Assembly (NCBI GenBank): GCA_016871135.1
Contig: VFZQ01000002.1
Location: 1 to 34,469 of the forward strand
Direction of reading: 5' to 3'
Length of the DNA stretch: 34,469 nucleotides
Source of the DNA: Acidobacteriota bacterium
Lineage (GTDB): Bacteria > Acidobacteriota > Terriglobia > Bryobacterales > Bryobacteraceae
In this document: piece by piece, positions 1 through 8,104 of the stretch
How the letters are laid out: each line of letters begins with the position of its first letter
How positions within the stretch are numbered: position 1 is the first letter of the stretch
Notes under the pieces: model-generated
Databases searched by the model: none
What the model saw: only the letters and a program-made list of their open reading frames with translations
What the model was told of the DNA's origin: nothing
Program-made: the position numbers and the translations under genes

Positions 1-574
1 GGACGCGCGGCGCGATGGCTGCGGCGGTGAATTTCGTTGGCCAGCACATCCTTGCCCGTGCCGCTTTCGCCGAGGACCAGCACACTCAAATCGCTGGCGG
101 CGACACGATCGGCCAGTTGAAACAGGTCGCGCATCACGCGGGACGAACCACTCATCGCGCCGAAGTCGCCGTCGCCGGCCAGGCGGCCGCGCAGGCCCGC
201 GACTTCGCGGCGCAGCGACTGACGCTCGACGGCGCGATCGACCACGCTTCGCAGTTCGTCGAGATCGTAGGGCTTGGACAAATAATCGTAAGCGCCGGCC
301 TTAATGGCTTCGACCGCCAGGCGCTCCGAGCCTTGCCCGGTGACCATGATTACGGCCGGCGATTCCGCGCCAGCCAATTCATGAAGAAGAACGACGCCAT
401 CCTCGCCAGGCATGCGGTAATCCAGAAGCACAACGTCAGGGCGCCCCGCGCGAAGTTGCTCGCGCGCTTCGGCCACCGACGCAGCTTCGAGAAGAACGAA
501 CTCGCCATCGAAGGCCCTCCGCAACGCGTAACGCGCGGCCGGTTCGTCGTCGACAATGAGGATCGTGGCGGACA
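1..574 (-). CDS. NtrC-family sigma-54-dependent response regulator (N-terminal part; gene runs off the left edge)
   Basis: Translating the reverse complement from ATG at 574 gives MSATILIVDDEPAARYALRRAFDGEFVLLEAA...GRPDVVLLDYRMPGEDG (receiver domain with phospho-acceptor Asp), then VLVLGESGTGKDVLANEIHRRSHRAAR (AAA+ Walker A of bacterial enhancer-binding proteins). GGAGG lies upstream of the ATG. Confidence 0.93.
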
Positions 575-603
575 TAAGCCCTCCGACGATCCTCTCACAT
601 CGT

Positions 604-996
604 TCAAGGACGGCGGCCACGATAGATGACTGTGGACTTGTGGTTGAAGAGGCCGACGCCCGCGCCGTAGGCGGTAAATCGCAAGAGCCCAACTTGCGGC
701 GCAAGCATGAGCGGGAAGCCGCCGATGAGCGCGCCGTGCGCCGCGCGACGCGCCGGATGACGATCGCGGATGGCAACGGTCATGACGTTCGCCTTGGAGA
801 ACGTCAGATCATTGGCACCTTTTTCGATGGTGATCGTATTGTCATCGGCGGAGACGAAGCGGCCCCAGTGTTTATGACGGTCCATCGACTGGACCATGGT
901 TTGGTGCGAGGGCTCGAGTTGGGCGAGGCGAGCCCATCGATCTTGTTGCGCGAACGCGGGAAGAGCGAGCGCGAGAGTGAGTAGCAGGTGTTTCAT
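604..996 (-). CDS. Small exported protein, paralog 1 of tandem family
   Basis: Signal peptide MKHLLLTLALALPAFAQ; core WARLAQLEPSHQTMVQSMDRHKHWGRFVSADDNTITIEK; Gly/Ala-rich hydrophobic segment; C-terminal STVIYRGRRP. Shared architecture with the upstream neighbours. Confidence 0.85.
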   Translation of the reverse strand: MKHLLLTLALALPAFAQQDRWARLAQLEPSHQTMVQSMDRHKHWGRFVSADDNTITIEKGANDLTFSKANVMTVAIRDRHPARRAAHGALIGGFPLMLAPQVGLLRFTAYGAGVGLFNHKSTVIYRGRRP

Positions 997-1013
997 GGTG
1001 TGGCTCCTTGTTA

Positions 1014-1418
1014 TTACTTGCGATAGACGGGGGTCGTGGTGTTCTGGCTGAGTCCGATGAGCGCGCCGATGCCGGCGACGGCCGGGATCGCGCCAACAGA
1101 GGCACCGTAGGTTGGGATCGCCGCGGCGACACCAATGGCGCCGGCGATGATGGCGCCTTTACGAGCGCTGTGCGAACGCGGCTTCTCCCGAACGAAAACC
1201 ACCTCGACGCGAGACTTCTCAATCGCCTGTTCATCTTTTCGCGTCCTGATGATCAACGCATCCGCTGAATAGGAAACGAGGGCGCCTTCGTAGCGCTTTC
1301 GGTCGCTGGTTTGGACCACTGTTTGTTGCGATTGATCGATCCGGCCGAGTGCGGGCCAGTCGTCCGGCGAGGCGAATGCGCACCTCGTTATGGCTAGCAG
1401 GAGAACAGCGCTTCTCAT
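1014..1418 (-). CDS. Small exported protein, paralog 2 of tandem family
   Basis: Start trimmed to MRSAVLLLAITRCAFAS (ATG at 1418). Core DWPALGRIDQSQQTVVQTSDRKRYEGALVSYSADALIIRT...VEVVFVRE; glycine-rich segment; C-terminal TTPVYRK. Confidence 0.83.
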   Translation of the reverse strand: MRSAVLLLAITRCAFASPDDWPALGRIDQSQQTVVQTSDRKRYEGALVSYSADALIIRTRKDEQAIEKSRVEVVFVREKPRSHSARKGAIIAGAIGVAAAIPTYGASVGAIPAVAGIGALIGLSQNTTTPVYRK

Positions 1419-1825
1419 GGTCGCTGCCTCATGTAAATTCGAACGTGGCGCCGGCTGATCAGCCCAAAGAAAGCTCCGTAGGTCGCCGTCAGAGGGGCTA
1501 ACTTGACGCCTTCTTTCGGCGCCCAGGCCAAGACGGATAACGCGAACACAGATCCGGCGGCGATTACGGCGCCTTTTCTCGCGTTTGTCGCCGAATCCGA
1601 TTTCTTGACGCTTACCCAGTCGATGAGGCCGCGCTCGATCATGTAGCAGCCGGTCGCTGTATCGATAACCAGCGCCGTGTCGGAGACCGACTTGATCGAC
1701 CCTTTCAATCGCTTCCCGTCGAGTGGCTTGACGATCGCCTCCTGTGCCGGGAAAACCTTCCGAAGAGCGTTCCAATCTTCTGCGAACACCGGCGCCATCG
1801 CGGCCAGAAGTATCCACTTCATCAC
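1415..1825 (-). CDS. Small exported protein, paralog 3 of tandem family
   Basis: MMKWILLAAMAPVFAEDWNALRKVFPAQEAIVKPLDGKRLKGSIKSVSDTALVIDT...; C-terminal HVRIYMRQRP. 4-bp overlaps with both neighbours. Confidence 0.85.
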   Translation of the reverse strand: MMKWILLAAMAPVFAEDWNALRKVFPAQEAIVKPLDGKRLKGSIKSVSDTALVIDTATGCYMIERGLIDWVSVKKSDSATNARKGAVIAAGSVFALSVLAWAPKEGVKLAPLTATYGAFFGLISRRHVRIYMRQRP

Positions 1826-2178
1826 CTTGCTCCTTTTCGATAGACCGTTCGATACGCCGGCAGCAGCGCATTCACGCTGGCCGCGATCGGCGTGTAGAAG
1901 TTGGGATTCGCGGTCAACACGGCTGAGGCCATTCCGAGACCGAGGCCGATCGTGTTGGTGCGCACGCCAATGCGCGTCACGACGACGCGAGTGTAGGGAA
2001 CATCGCTCGCCTTTGTGCGCACGACGACGCGGTCACCGTCGACGCCGCCGAAGGTTCCGTGAATCGAGCGGCCGTCGAGCGTCTCGATGCGCACCTGCTG
2101 GCCGGGGCGCAGGCGTTCGACGCTCTTCCACGTCTCGGCGCGCAAGGCGAGCGCGCACAGGAATAGCAGGGTTTTCAT
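1822..2178 (-). CDS. Small exported protein, paralog 4 of tandem family
   Basis: MKTLLFLCALALRAETWKSVERLRPGQQVRIETLDGRSIHGTFGGVDGDRVVVRT...; C-terminal YRTVYRKGAR. 4-bp overlaps with both neighbours. Confidence 0.85.
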   Translation of the reverse strand: MKTLLFLCALALRAETWKSVERLRPGQQVRIETLDGRSIHGTFGGVDGDRVVVRTKASDVPYTRVVVTRIGVRTNTIGLGLGMASAVLTANPNFYTPIAASVNALLPAYRTVYRKGAR

Positions 2179-2441
2179 CGCGCCCCCTTGCGCCGGTAGA
2201 TCGTCTTCATGCCCGGTGTGATCAATTGCACGACCGCGCGGATGCGTTTGACGGTACCCTTCGGCACGACGGTGAGAACTCCGTCGATCAGCAGGCGGAC
2301 TGTGTCGCGATCGGCGCCGAGAAACGCACCGTGCGTGGTAAGACCGAAGTTGAAGTCAATGTAGGTCACCGCGCCTTGCGGGAGTGCGGAGACGGCGTTC
2401 CAGTTGTGCGCGCCGGTCAGGATCGTGAATAGGAGTCTCAT
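2175..2441 (-). CDS. Small exported protein, paralog 5 of tandem family (short form without the glycine-rich segment)
   Basis: Start trimmed to MRLLFTILTGAHNWNAVSALPQGAVTYIDFNFGLTTHGAFLGADRDTVRLL...VKRIRAVVQ followed directly by the family tail GMKTIYRRKGAR. 4-bp overlaps with both neighbours. Confidence 0.8.
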   Translation of the reverse strand: MRLLFTILTGAHNWNAVSALPQGAVTYIDFNFGLTTHGAFLGADRDTVRLLIDGVLTVVPKGTVKRIRAVVQLITPGMKTIYRRKGAR

Positions 2442-2863
2442 CGTTTCACCTCGCTGTAGACGGTTTTGTATCCGGGGAACAGTGCGCCCAAGCCGGCGCC
2501 GATCAGGCCCCATCCGAAGATCGCCGCCGCGACAAAATCGCCGTCGCCGTCGGACGCATTCGCGGCGAGTCCGCCCATCGATCCACCGGCGATCGCGGCG
2601 CCGATCGCCGCGTTCCGCCAGCGGCTGCCGGCGGTTCGCACCGAGACCTTCGAGATATCCTTCTTCGCATGGGAAGAGTCGCCGCTGCCGGTGCGGATGA
2701 CGACGCCGTCGTCACTCGCCGAAATGAACCGGCCCTTGTGTTTGCGCCCGTCGCGAGTGTGGACGTGGGTATCTTGTCCGGGATAGATGCCGCGCATCAG
2801 CACCCAGGAATCGGTTTGCGCAAAGGCTACGGCGGAGATCAACAAGAGTCGGAGCAGCATCAC
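2438..2863 (-). CDS. Small exported protein, paralog 6 of tandem family
   Basis: M(M)LLRLLLISAVAFAQTDSWVLMRGIYPGQDTHVHTRDGRKHKGRFISASDDGVVIRTG...; Gly/Ala-rich segment; C-terminal YKTVYSEVKR. Start is GTG at 2863 or ATG at 2860. Confidence 0.85.
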   Translation of the reverse strand: MMLLRLLLISAVAFAQTDSWVLMRGIYPGQDTHVHTRDGRKHKGRFISASDDGVVIRTGSGDSSHAKKDISKVSVRTAGSRWRNAAIGAAIAGGSMGGLAANASDGDGDFVAAAIFGWGLIGAGLGALFPGYKTVYSEVKR

Positions 2864-3340
2864 CTACCTCCAGGTAACGCCGAATCGGAATGAGGTCAGG
2901 TTCAAGTCGTTGTAGCGGTAGTCGACGTGATGGCGGATTTCGGCGCGGATGCCGAAACGGGGCCTGAGCCAGGCCGTTACGCCGCCGCCGAACTGCCAGA
3001 TGCCTAGGCCGGATCCGTCGCCGCCGAGAAAAATGGCCGGGCCGGTCGAGGCGAAGGGAACAACGCGGCCTGTACCGATCTTTGTTGCGTGATAGGTGAC
3101 CGACGGAGAGAACGCGCCGATGCCACCACCCTCGCCCGGCAGAAAATAGCCGCCCGCGTCAACATTTGTGCCGAGGCCTTTGTAGAACAGGAAGTCGCCA
3201 CCCGTGAACGCGCCTTGAATGCTTTTCGAAAAATATCCGCTCGAGCCGACGAACGGCGTGTAGACCACATATCCCTGCCGGCGAAACTCTTGGGCGTCGC
3301 CGAGCATCATGAAAGTGGCCGCCAGTATCAGTGTTTTCAT
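2864..3340 (-). CDS. Putative outer-membrane beta-barrel-like exported protein
   Basis: Start trimmed to MKTLILAATFMMLGDAQ (ATG at 3340). Alternating hydrophobic/Gly-rich strands, and the end RAEIRHHVDYRYNDLNLTSFRFGVTWR resembles a small OmpA/OmpW-type barrel. Immediately abuts paralog 6. Confidence 0.7.
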   Translation of the reverse strand: MKTLILAATFMMLGDAQEFRRQGYVVYTPFVGSSGYFSKSIQGAFTGGDFLFYKGLGTNVDAGGYFLPGEGGGIGAFSPSVTYHATKIGTGRVVPFASTGPAIFLGGDGSGLGIWQFGGGVTAWLRPRFGIRAEIRHHVDYRYNDLNLTSFRFGVTWR

Positions 3341-3476
3341 GCCAACCAGAGAGGCACGCAGTTGGCCAATCCGAAAATCGTGCGTAGTCAACAGCTTGCG
3401 AATCGCACGCCCGCCAGATTTCCCTGATACCCGCCAAATTCGTATGGCGGCGTTCGGCTGTTAAACTGACGAAGCG

Positions 3477-5123
3477 ATGTCCCTACTCGGCAACGCGCTA
3501 TTGGCGGTTGCGCTCGCTGGCGGTGCTGGCCTCAGTGCTCTGATCGGCGCCGTTATTGTCGAAAAGCCCGGCAAGCGCGCCGCGCATTGGTGGGCGCTGG
3601 CGCTTTTCGTCGCGGCGTTTTGTTGGCACGGCGCGGCGCTTTACGGATTTTTGCAGACCGCGGCGCTTGACGGACGCTCGTTCGACACATCGGTCCCGTT
3701 TCGCGTGATGATCGCTCTGTTCTGTGTCGTGGCCGCGCCGGAACGACCCTGGCGATTTGTGTTTCTTTTGCTAGCCGGCGTACCGTTCGATCCGCCTCGA
3801 TGGGCGGGCTTCGGCACCTTCGCCGCGTTGTTCGCACTGGGCGGATGGATTCAATTTCGCGGATGGCTCGGGCTTTACTTCAGCCGGCGCATCCGGCTGG
3901 TTGGAGCATTGGCGGTTATATCGACGATTTACTTGCTAGCCGTTCGCCGGCTGTCCGATTTTCTTTCGCGCGAGTTCGATGCGTTCGGAGAGTTGCTGGA
4001 AGTCGCGTTGATCTTTGCTGGGGCTCTCGGATGGCTTGCGCTCTATGGTTGGATGACGCGGGCGATGTCGCGACGGACCGCGCTGTACACGGCGTTTGGC
4101 CGGCGTGTAATCGAAGAAGCCGTGCCGATTCTCGATCTTCGCGAACGGGTGCAATTTCTCGCCGAGGGCGTGGCGAAGACGTTTTCGCTGCATCGCTGCA
4201 AGATACGGATTGAAGGGCCCCCAGTGGCGCAGGGCGCGGCCGGGGCGTCTTCCGGAGAATCCTGGTCGCACGAGTTTGCGTTGCGGTACGAAGATCAAAT
4301 TCGTGGGACGCTGTGGGCCGACTGCCATCCGCGCGCGTCGTTGGAAGAAGACGCCGCCGTTCTTGAAGATCTTTGCCGCCAGATCGCGCATTCGATCGAA
4401 GCGTGCCGGTTGGCCGAAGAGAAACTCTCGCTTGAGCGCACGCTGGTCGAGCAAGAGCAACTGGCAACGATGGGTACGCTGGCGGCGACGATCGCACATG
4501 AAGTAAAGAATCCACTTGGGCCGATGAAGACGCTGGCGCAATTGATGGCCGAGGACCCGGAGCTGCCGCCGCGTTGCCACAAAGACCTCGAAATCATGCT
4601 GAGCGAAATCGACCGGCTGAATCGGTGCGTGGAGCAACTGCTTGGCTTTGCGCGACCGCTGCGCAACGCCGACGGAGAGATCGATGTCGCGGCACTTGTC
4701 GACACCGCGATGCGGCTGATGGCGCGCGAGGCGGCGCCGCGGCGGGTCGAACTGCGGCATACTTGTGCGCCGGGGTTGAAGCTACGGGGAAAAGACAGGC
4801 AGGGTGTACAGCAGATACTGCTCAACCTTGTGCTTAACGCGGTCCAGGCGAGCACCGAGGGCGGTATCGTTGTGCTCGATGTGACGGCGAACGGCGATGG
4901 CCTGCGGTTGCGGGTTACCGACGATGGGCCCGGAATTCCGGGGGAGATGCAGCGCCGCGTATTCGATCCATTCTTCACGACCAAGCAGCAGGGCACGGGG
5001 CTGGGACTGGCGATCGTGAGCAAAAACGTGAAGCAGCTGGGCGGCGCGTTGCGGTTGGAAAGCCCGGTGGCCGATGGGCGCGGGACGCGGGTCGTCGTCG
5101 AATTGGGAGCGGAGGCGCGATGA
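3477..5123 (+). CDS. Membrane sensor histidine kinase, NtrB/ZraS-like
   Basis: Multiple N-terminal TM segments, GAF-like region, H-box TIAHEVKNPLGPMKTLAQLM, and HATPase motifs DDGPGIPGEMQRRVFDPFFTTKQQGTGLGLAIVSKNV. Confidence 0.93.
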   Translation: MSLLGNALLAVALAGGAGLSALIGAVIVEKPGKRAAHWWALALFVAAFCWHGAALYGFLQTAALDGRSFDTSVPFRVMIALFCVVAAPERPWRFVFLLLAGVPFDPPRWAGFGTFAALFALGGWIQFRGWLGLYFSRRIRLVGALAVISTIYLLAVRRLSDFLSREFDAFGELLEVALIFAGALGWLALYGWMTRAMSRRTALYTAFGRRVIEEAVPILDLRERVQFLAEGVAKTFSLHRCKIRIEGPPVAQGAAGASSGESWSHEFALRYEDQIRGTLWADCHPRASLEEDAAVLEDLCRQIAHSIEACRLAEEKLSLERTLVEQEQLATMGTLAATIAHEVKNPLGPMKTLAQLMAEDPELPPRCHKDLEIMLSEIDRLNRCVEQLLGFARPLRNADGEIDVAALVDTAMRLMAREAAPRRVELRHTCAPGLKLRGKDRQGVQQILLNLVLNAVQASTEGGIVVLDVTANGDGLRLRVTDDGPGIPGEMQRRVFDPFFTTKQQGTGLGLAIVSKNVKQLGGALRLESPVADGRGTRVVVELGAEAR

Positions 5124-6301
5124 TACGAGCATTGCTACTGGCGGCCTTCGTTGCGCACGCGCAGCAGTTCCCGGCCGACGGCGTACGACGCGCGCGCGCC
5201 GTGATGGACGCAATCTTCAGTCTCGATCACGCGGCGGGCGAAAAGTTGTGCCGCGACTGGATCGCCACCGCACCCGAAGATCCAGGCGGATACGTCTATC
5301 TCGCGCGAACCAAGTGGAGCGAGGAGTTGAGCACGCGGCGTGCGTTGAGCCTCGAACGCTATGCTTCACCCGAGTTCTTCTCCGACGATGAGCGCTACCG
5401 CTTGCCCGTTCCACCGGCTACGGTGAATTCGTTTCGGTCCTTCAACACCGCCGGCATCACGCGAGCGAAGGCAATGCTGGCTCGCAATCCCCGCGACGCC
5501 TGGGCGCTGTTCACGCTCGGCGTGGGCCATCAGAACGAGGCGACGCTAGAGGCGACGTTTCTACACAATTGGTGGACGGCGTTCCGGCAAGGCACAAGCG
5601 CGTATCGCGCGCACGCGCAACTGCGAGACATGCATCAGGGTTTGGTCGATGCGCGCCTGGTACCGAGCGTCTATCGCTACGTCGCCGGCACGGTGCCGTG
5701 GCGAGTACGATGGCTGGCGGCGCTGCTTGGGTTTCGCGGTTCGGCCGAAGGCGGTAGAAAGGATCTTGAAGAAGTCGCCTCCCGAGCGCTGTTGACCAAC
5801 GACGACGCACGCACCGTGCTGGCGCTGATTTATGCGCGCGAAAAGAACTTCACCGATGCGAACCGGCATTTGTCCGACCTACGGCGCCGCTTCCCGCGAA
5901 ACTACATTGTCCATCTCGATCTCGGCAGCATTGCGATGCAAATGAAGAGGTCCGACGAAGCCGCCCGGCTGTTTCGCGAGATTCTCATCGCAATCGAGAG
6001 CAAACAGAACGGTTATGAGCGGCTCGACAGCGCAACGGTTCTGAATCATCTCGGTACGGCCGAGCGCGCCTCACGACGGTTTGAATCGGCGCTGGAGCAG
6101 CACCGCCGCAGTTTAACCGATTCGTCGGCGACGGCTCGGACACGCGCGATCGCACAGCTGGAGACCGGGCGCGTCTACGACTTAATGGGACGGCGCGCCG
6201 AGGCGATCGCTGCCTATCGCCAGGTGCGGAGTATTCCCGAAATGCCAGGCATCGCGCAACAGGCAAGAGCGCACGAGGCGAAGGCGTACAGGGTTCAATA
6301 G
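5120..6301 (+). CDS. Exported TPR-repeat protein
   Basis: Signal peptide MIRALLLAAFVAHAQ. Helical repeats such as ALFTLGVGHQNEA, LGSIAMQMKRSDEAARLFREIL and LETGRVYDLMGRRAEAIAAYRQV. 4-bp overlap with the upstream kinase. Confidence 0.82.
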   Translation: MIRALLLAAFVAHAQQFPADGVRRARAVMDAIFSLDHAAGEKLCRDWIATAPEDPGGYVYLARTKWSEELSTRRALSLERYASPEFFSDDERYRLPVPPATVNSFRSFNTAGITRAKAMLARNPRDAWALFTLGVGHQNEATLEATFLHNWWTAFRQGTSAYRAHAQLRDMHQGLVDARLVPSVYRYVAGTVPWRVRWLAALLGFRGSAEGGRKDLEEVASRALLTNDDARTVLALIYAREKNFTDANRHLSDLRRRFPRNYIVHLDLGSIAMQMKRSDEAARLFREILIAIESKQNGYERLDSATVLNHLGTAERASRRFESALEQHRRSLTDSSATARTRAIAQLETGRVYDLMGRRAEAIAAYRQVRSIPEMPGIAQQARAHEAKAYRVQ

Positions 6302-7020
6302 CCAGCGGGTGCGGCGGCGTTGGAAAGGATCGGATCGAGCCCGAGCCGTTTACGAGCGTCGTCCATCATCGACGCGGTGCGCGTTGCCCCGCAGCGCGAC
6401 ACGCCCAGCGCCCGAACCGCCAGCAGCGCATCGAGGTCGCGCACGCCGCCCGCGGCTTTCACTTGAATGTGCGCGGGCGAGTGTTTGCGCATCAGGCGGA
6501 GGTCCTCATGCGTCGCGCCGCTGGGCGCGTAGCCGGTTGAGGTCTTGACCCAGTCGGCGCCGTGCTCGGCGCAGATTTCGCAGAGGCGGATCTTCTGTTC
6601 GTCGTTCAGGTAGGCGTTTTCGAAGATGACCTTTGCTTTTTGGCCCGCGTCGTGGGTCGCTTTGACGACGGTGGCGATGTCGGCCGAAACGTATTCCCAG
6701 CGCCCGCTCAGCACGGCGCTGATGTTGACAACCATGTCGAGTTCTTCGCCGCCATCGGCAAGAGCCTGTTTCGTTTCGGCGAGCTTGATGGCGGTCGTGT
6801 GGCCGCCGTGGGGGAAGCCGATCGTCGTCGAGGCGCGTACGTTGGACCCGCGCAGGCGATCAGCCGCGTGGCGTAGCGCGTAAGGCATAATGCAGACGGA
6901 GGCGACATCGTAATCGAGGGAAAGCTGGATGCCGCGGTCGAGATCGTCCTGGGTCAAGGTCGGGTTCAGCAACGAGTGGTCGATCATCTTGGCGACGTCG
7001 AGATAGGTGAAATCAATCAT
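6295..7020 (-). CDS. deoC: Deoxyribose-phosphate aldolase
   Basis: Start trimmed to MIDFTYLDVAKMIDHSLLNPTLTQDDL. Motifs VCIMPYALRHAADRL, TTIGFPHGGHT, ADWVKTSTGYAPSGAT and IQVKAAGGVRDLDALLAV are characteristic of DeoC. Confidence 0.95.
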   Translation of the reverse strand: MIDFTYLDVAKMIDHSLLNPTLTQDDLDRGIQLSLDYDVASVCIMPYALRHAADRLRGSNVRASTTIGFPHGGHTTAIKLAETKQALADGGEELDMVVNISAVLSGRWEYVSADIATVVKATHDAGQKAKVIFENAYLNDEQKIRLCEICAEHGADWVKTSTGYAPSGATHEDLRLMRKHSPAHIQVKAAGGVRDLDALLAVRALGVSRCGATRTASMMDDARKRLGLDPILSNAAAPAGY

Positions 7021-7033
7021 GCAGGAACTATTG

Positions 7034-8080
7034 TCACTGGCTGAGCGCGTAAACCGCAAATGACGCCAGCCAGTGTTCGCCGCCGTAACTGCCCGTCAGG
7101 TGCGGCATCGTTTTCTCGATCAATTCGGCGGCCGTGCGCTCCATGGCGGCGCGGCGTTTCGATGTCGCGGGTAGCGCGGATGCGATGCCCTTCAGGCACC
7201 AGGCACGGCTGAATGAGAGGCCGTCGAGATGAACGATTTGGTAGTCGGAACGGTCAGAGACGGTCGGCGGCTTCATCAGGTTCGCCAAGCCGGGCTCGCG
7301 CAGATACCGTGAGAACCATGCCGCGAATTCCTTGCCGGGGAGCACGCGGCGCATGAGGTCGGCGACTTCCAGGCTGGGCGAGAAGAAATCCGAGCCATCG
7401 GGCTCTTGCAGTGCGGTGACAGCGGTGTTCGTTTCGTAGTATTCGCGGGCGCGTTTGACGATCAGCGCTTCGAATTCGGCGTGTTTCGTGGCGCGCGCCC
7501 AGTCGAGCGCGAAGACCAATCCGAAAGCGGTGTTCGGGTGGACGCCCGTGCGGTTCGGGTAAGTCTGTTTGGGAAGATAGGCGATCCACGCTTCGCGGAC
7601 CACGGCGGTCAACGGCTGCATGTTGCGGAGCCATTCGCGACCCTGTGCGTCATCCCAACCGAGAAGTTCTTCGTCGAGTTTCAACAGCCACGCCCAGCCG
7701 TAAGTGCGTTCGAAGGTCGCAGCGAGTTTTGACCGCTTGAAGTAGTCCGCTTCGGCACGCATGGCGGTGGGGGTGAAACTGGAGGCGAGCACGCGGCGGA
7801 TTTCGTCGCGCTTGGGCAGAGCCGGATTCGTCTTCAGAAGCCGCACGAGCATCCAGTGCCCATGCACGCTGGAGTGCCAGTCGAAGCAGCCGTAAAAAGC
7901 GGGGTGAAGTTCGCGGGGCGAGAGCCGGGCGTCGGATTCGGTCTCGATGGTGTGCCCGGTTTTATTGGGGTATTCCTGGTGAATGCACTTGAGCGGCAGT
8001 TCGGCGAGCCGTGCGGCGATGTCGTCGGAGAGGGGGGACTTTGCGAGCATGGGTAGGGCGATTAGCAGGGCAAAACGCAT
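7034..8080 (-). CDS. DUF2891-family protein
   Basis: Start trimmed to MRFALLIALPMLAKSPLSDDIAARLAELPLKCIHQEYPNKTGH. Motifs FYGCFDWHSSVHGHWMLVRLL and GSYGGEHWLASFAVYAL. Confidence 0.85.
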   Translation of the reverse strand: MRFALLIALPMLAKSPLSDDIAARLAELPLKCIHQEYPNKTGHTIETESDARLSPRELHPAFYGCFDWHSSVHGHWMLVRLLKTNPALPKRDEIRRVLASSFTPTAMRAEADYFKRSKLAATFERTYGWAWLLKLDEELLGWDDAQGREWLRNMQPLTAVVREAWIAYLPKQTYPNRTGVHPNTAFGLVFALDWARATKHAEFEALIVKRAREYYETNTAVTALQEPDGSDFFSPSLEVADLMRRVLPGKEFAAWFSRYLREPGLANLMKPPTVSDRSDYQIVHLDGLSFSRAWCLKGIASALPATSKRRAAMERTAAELIEKTMPHLTGSYGGEHWLASFAVYALSQ

Positions 8081-8104
8081 CTTGGACCATGGTACAACTT
8101 GGTT

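Noticed and set aside
1677-2432. 251-aa plus-strand ORF
   Set aside because: Antisense to paralogs 3-5; Arg/Ser-rich low-complexity reading without motifs.
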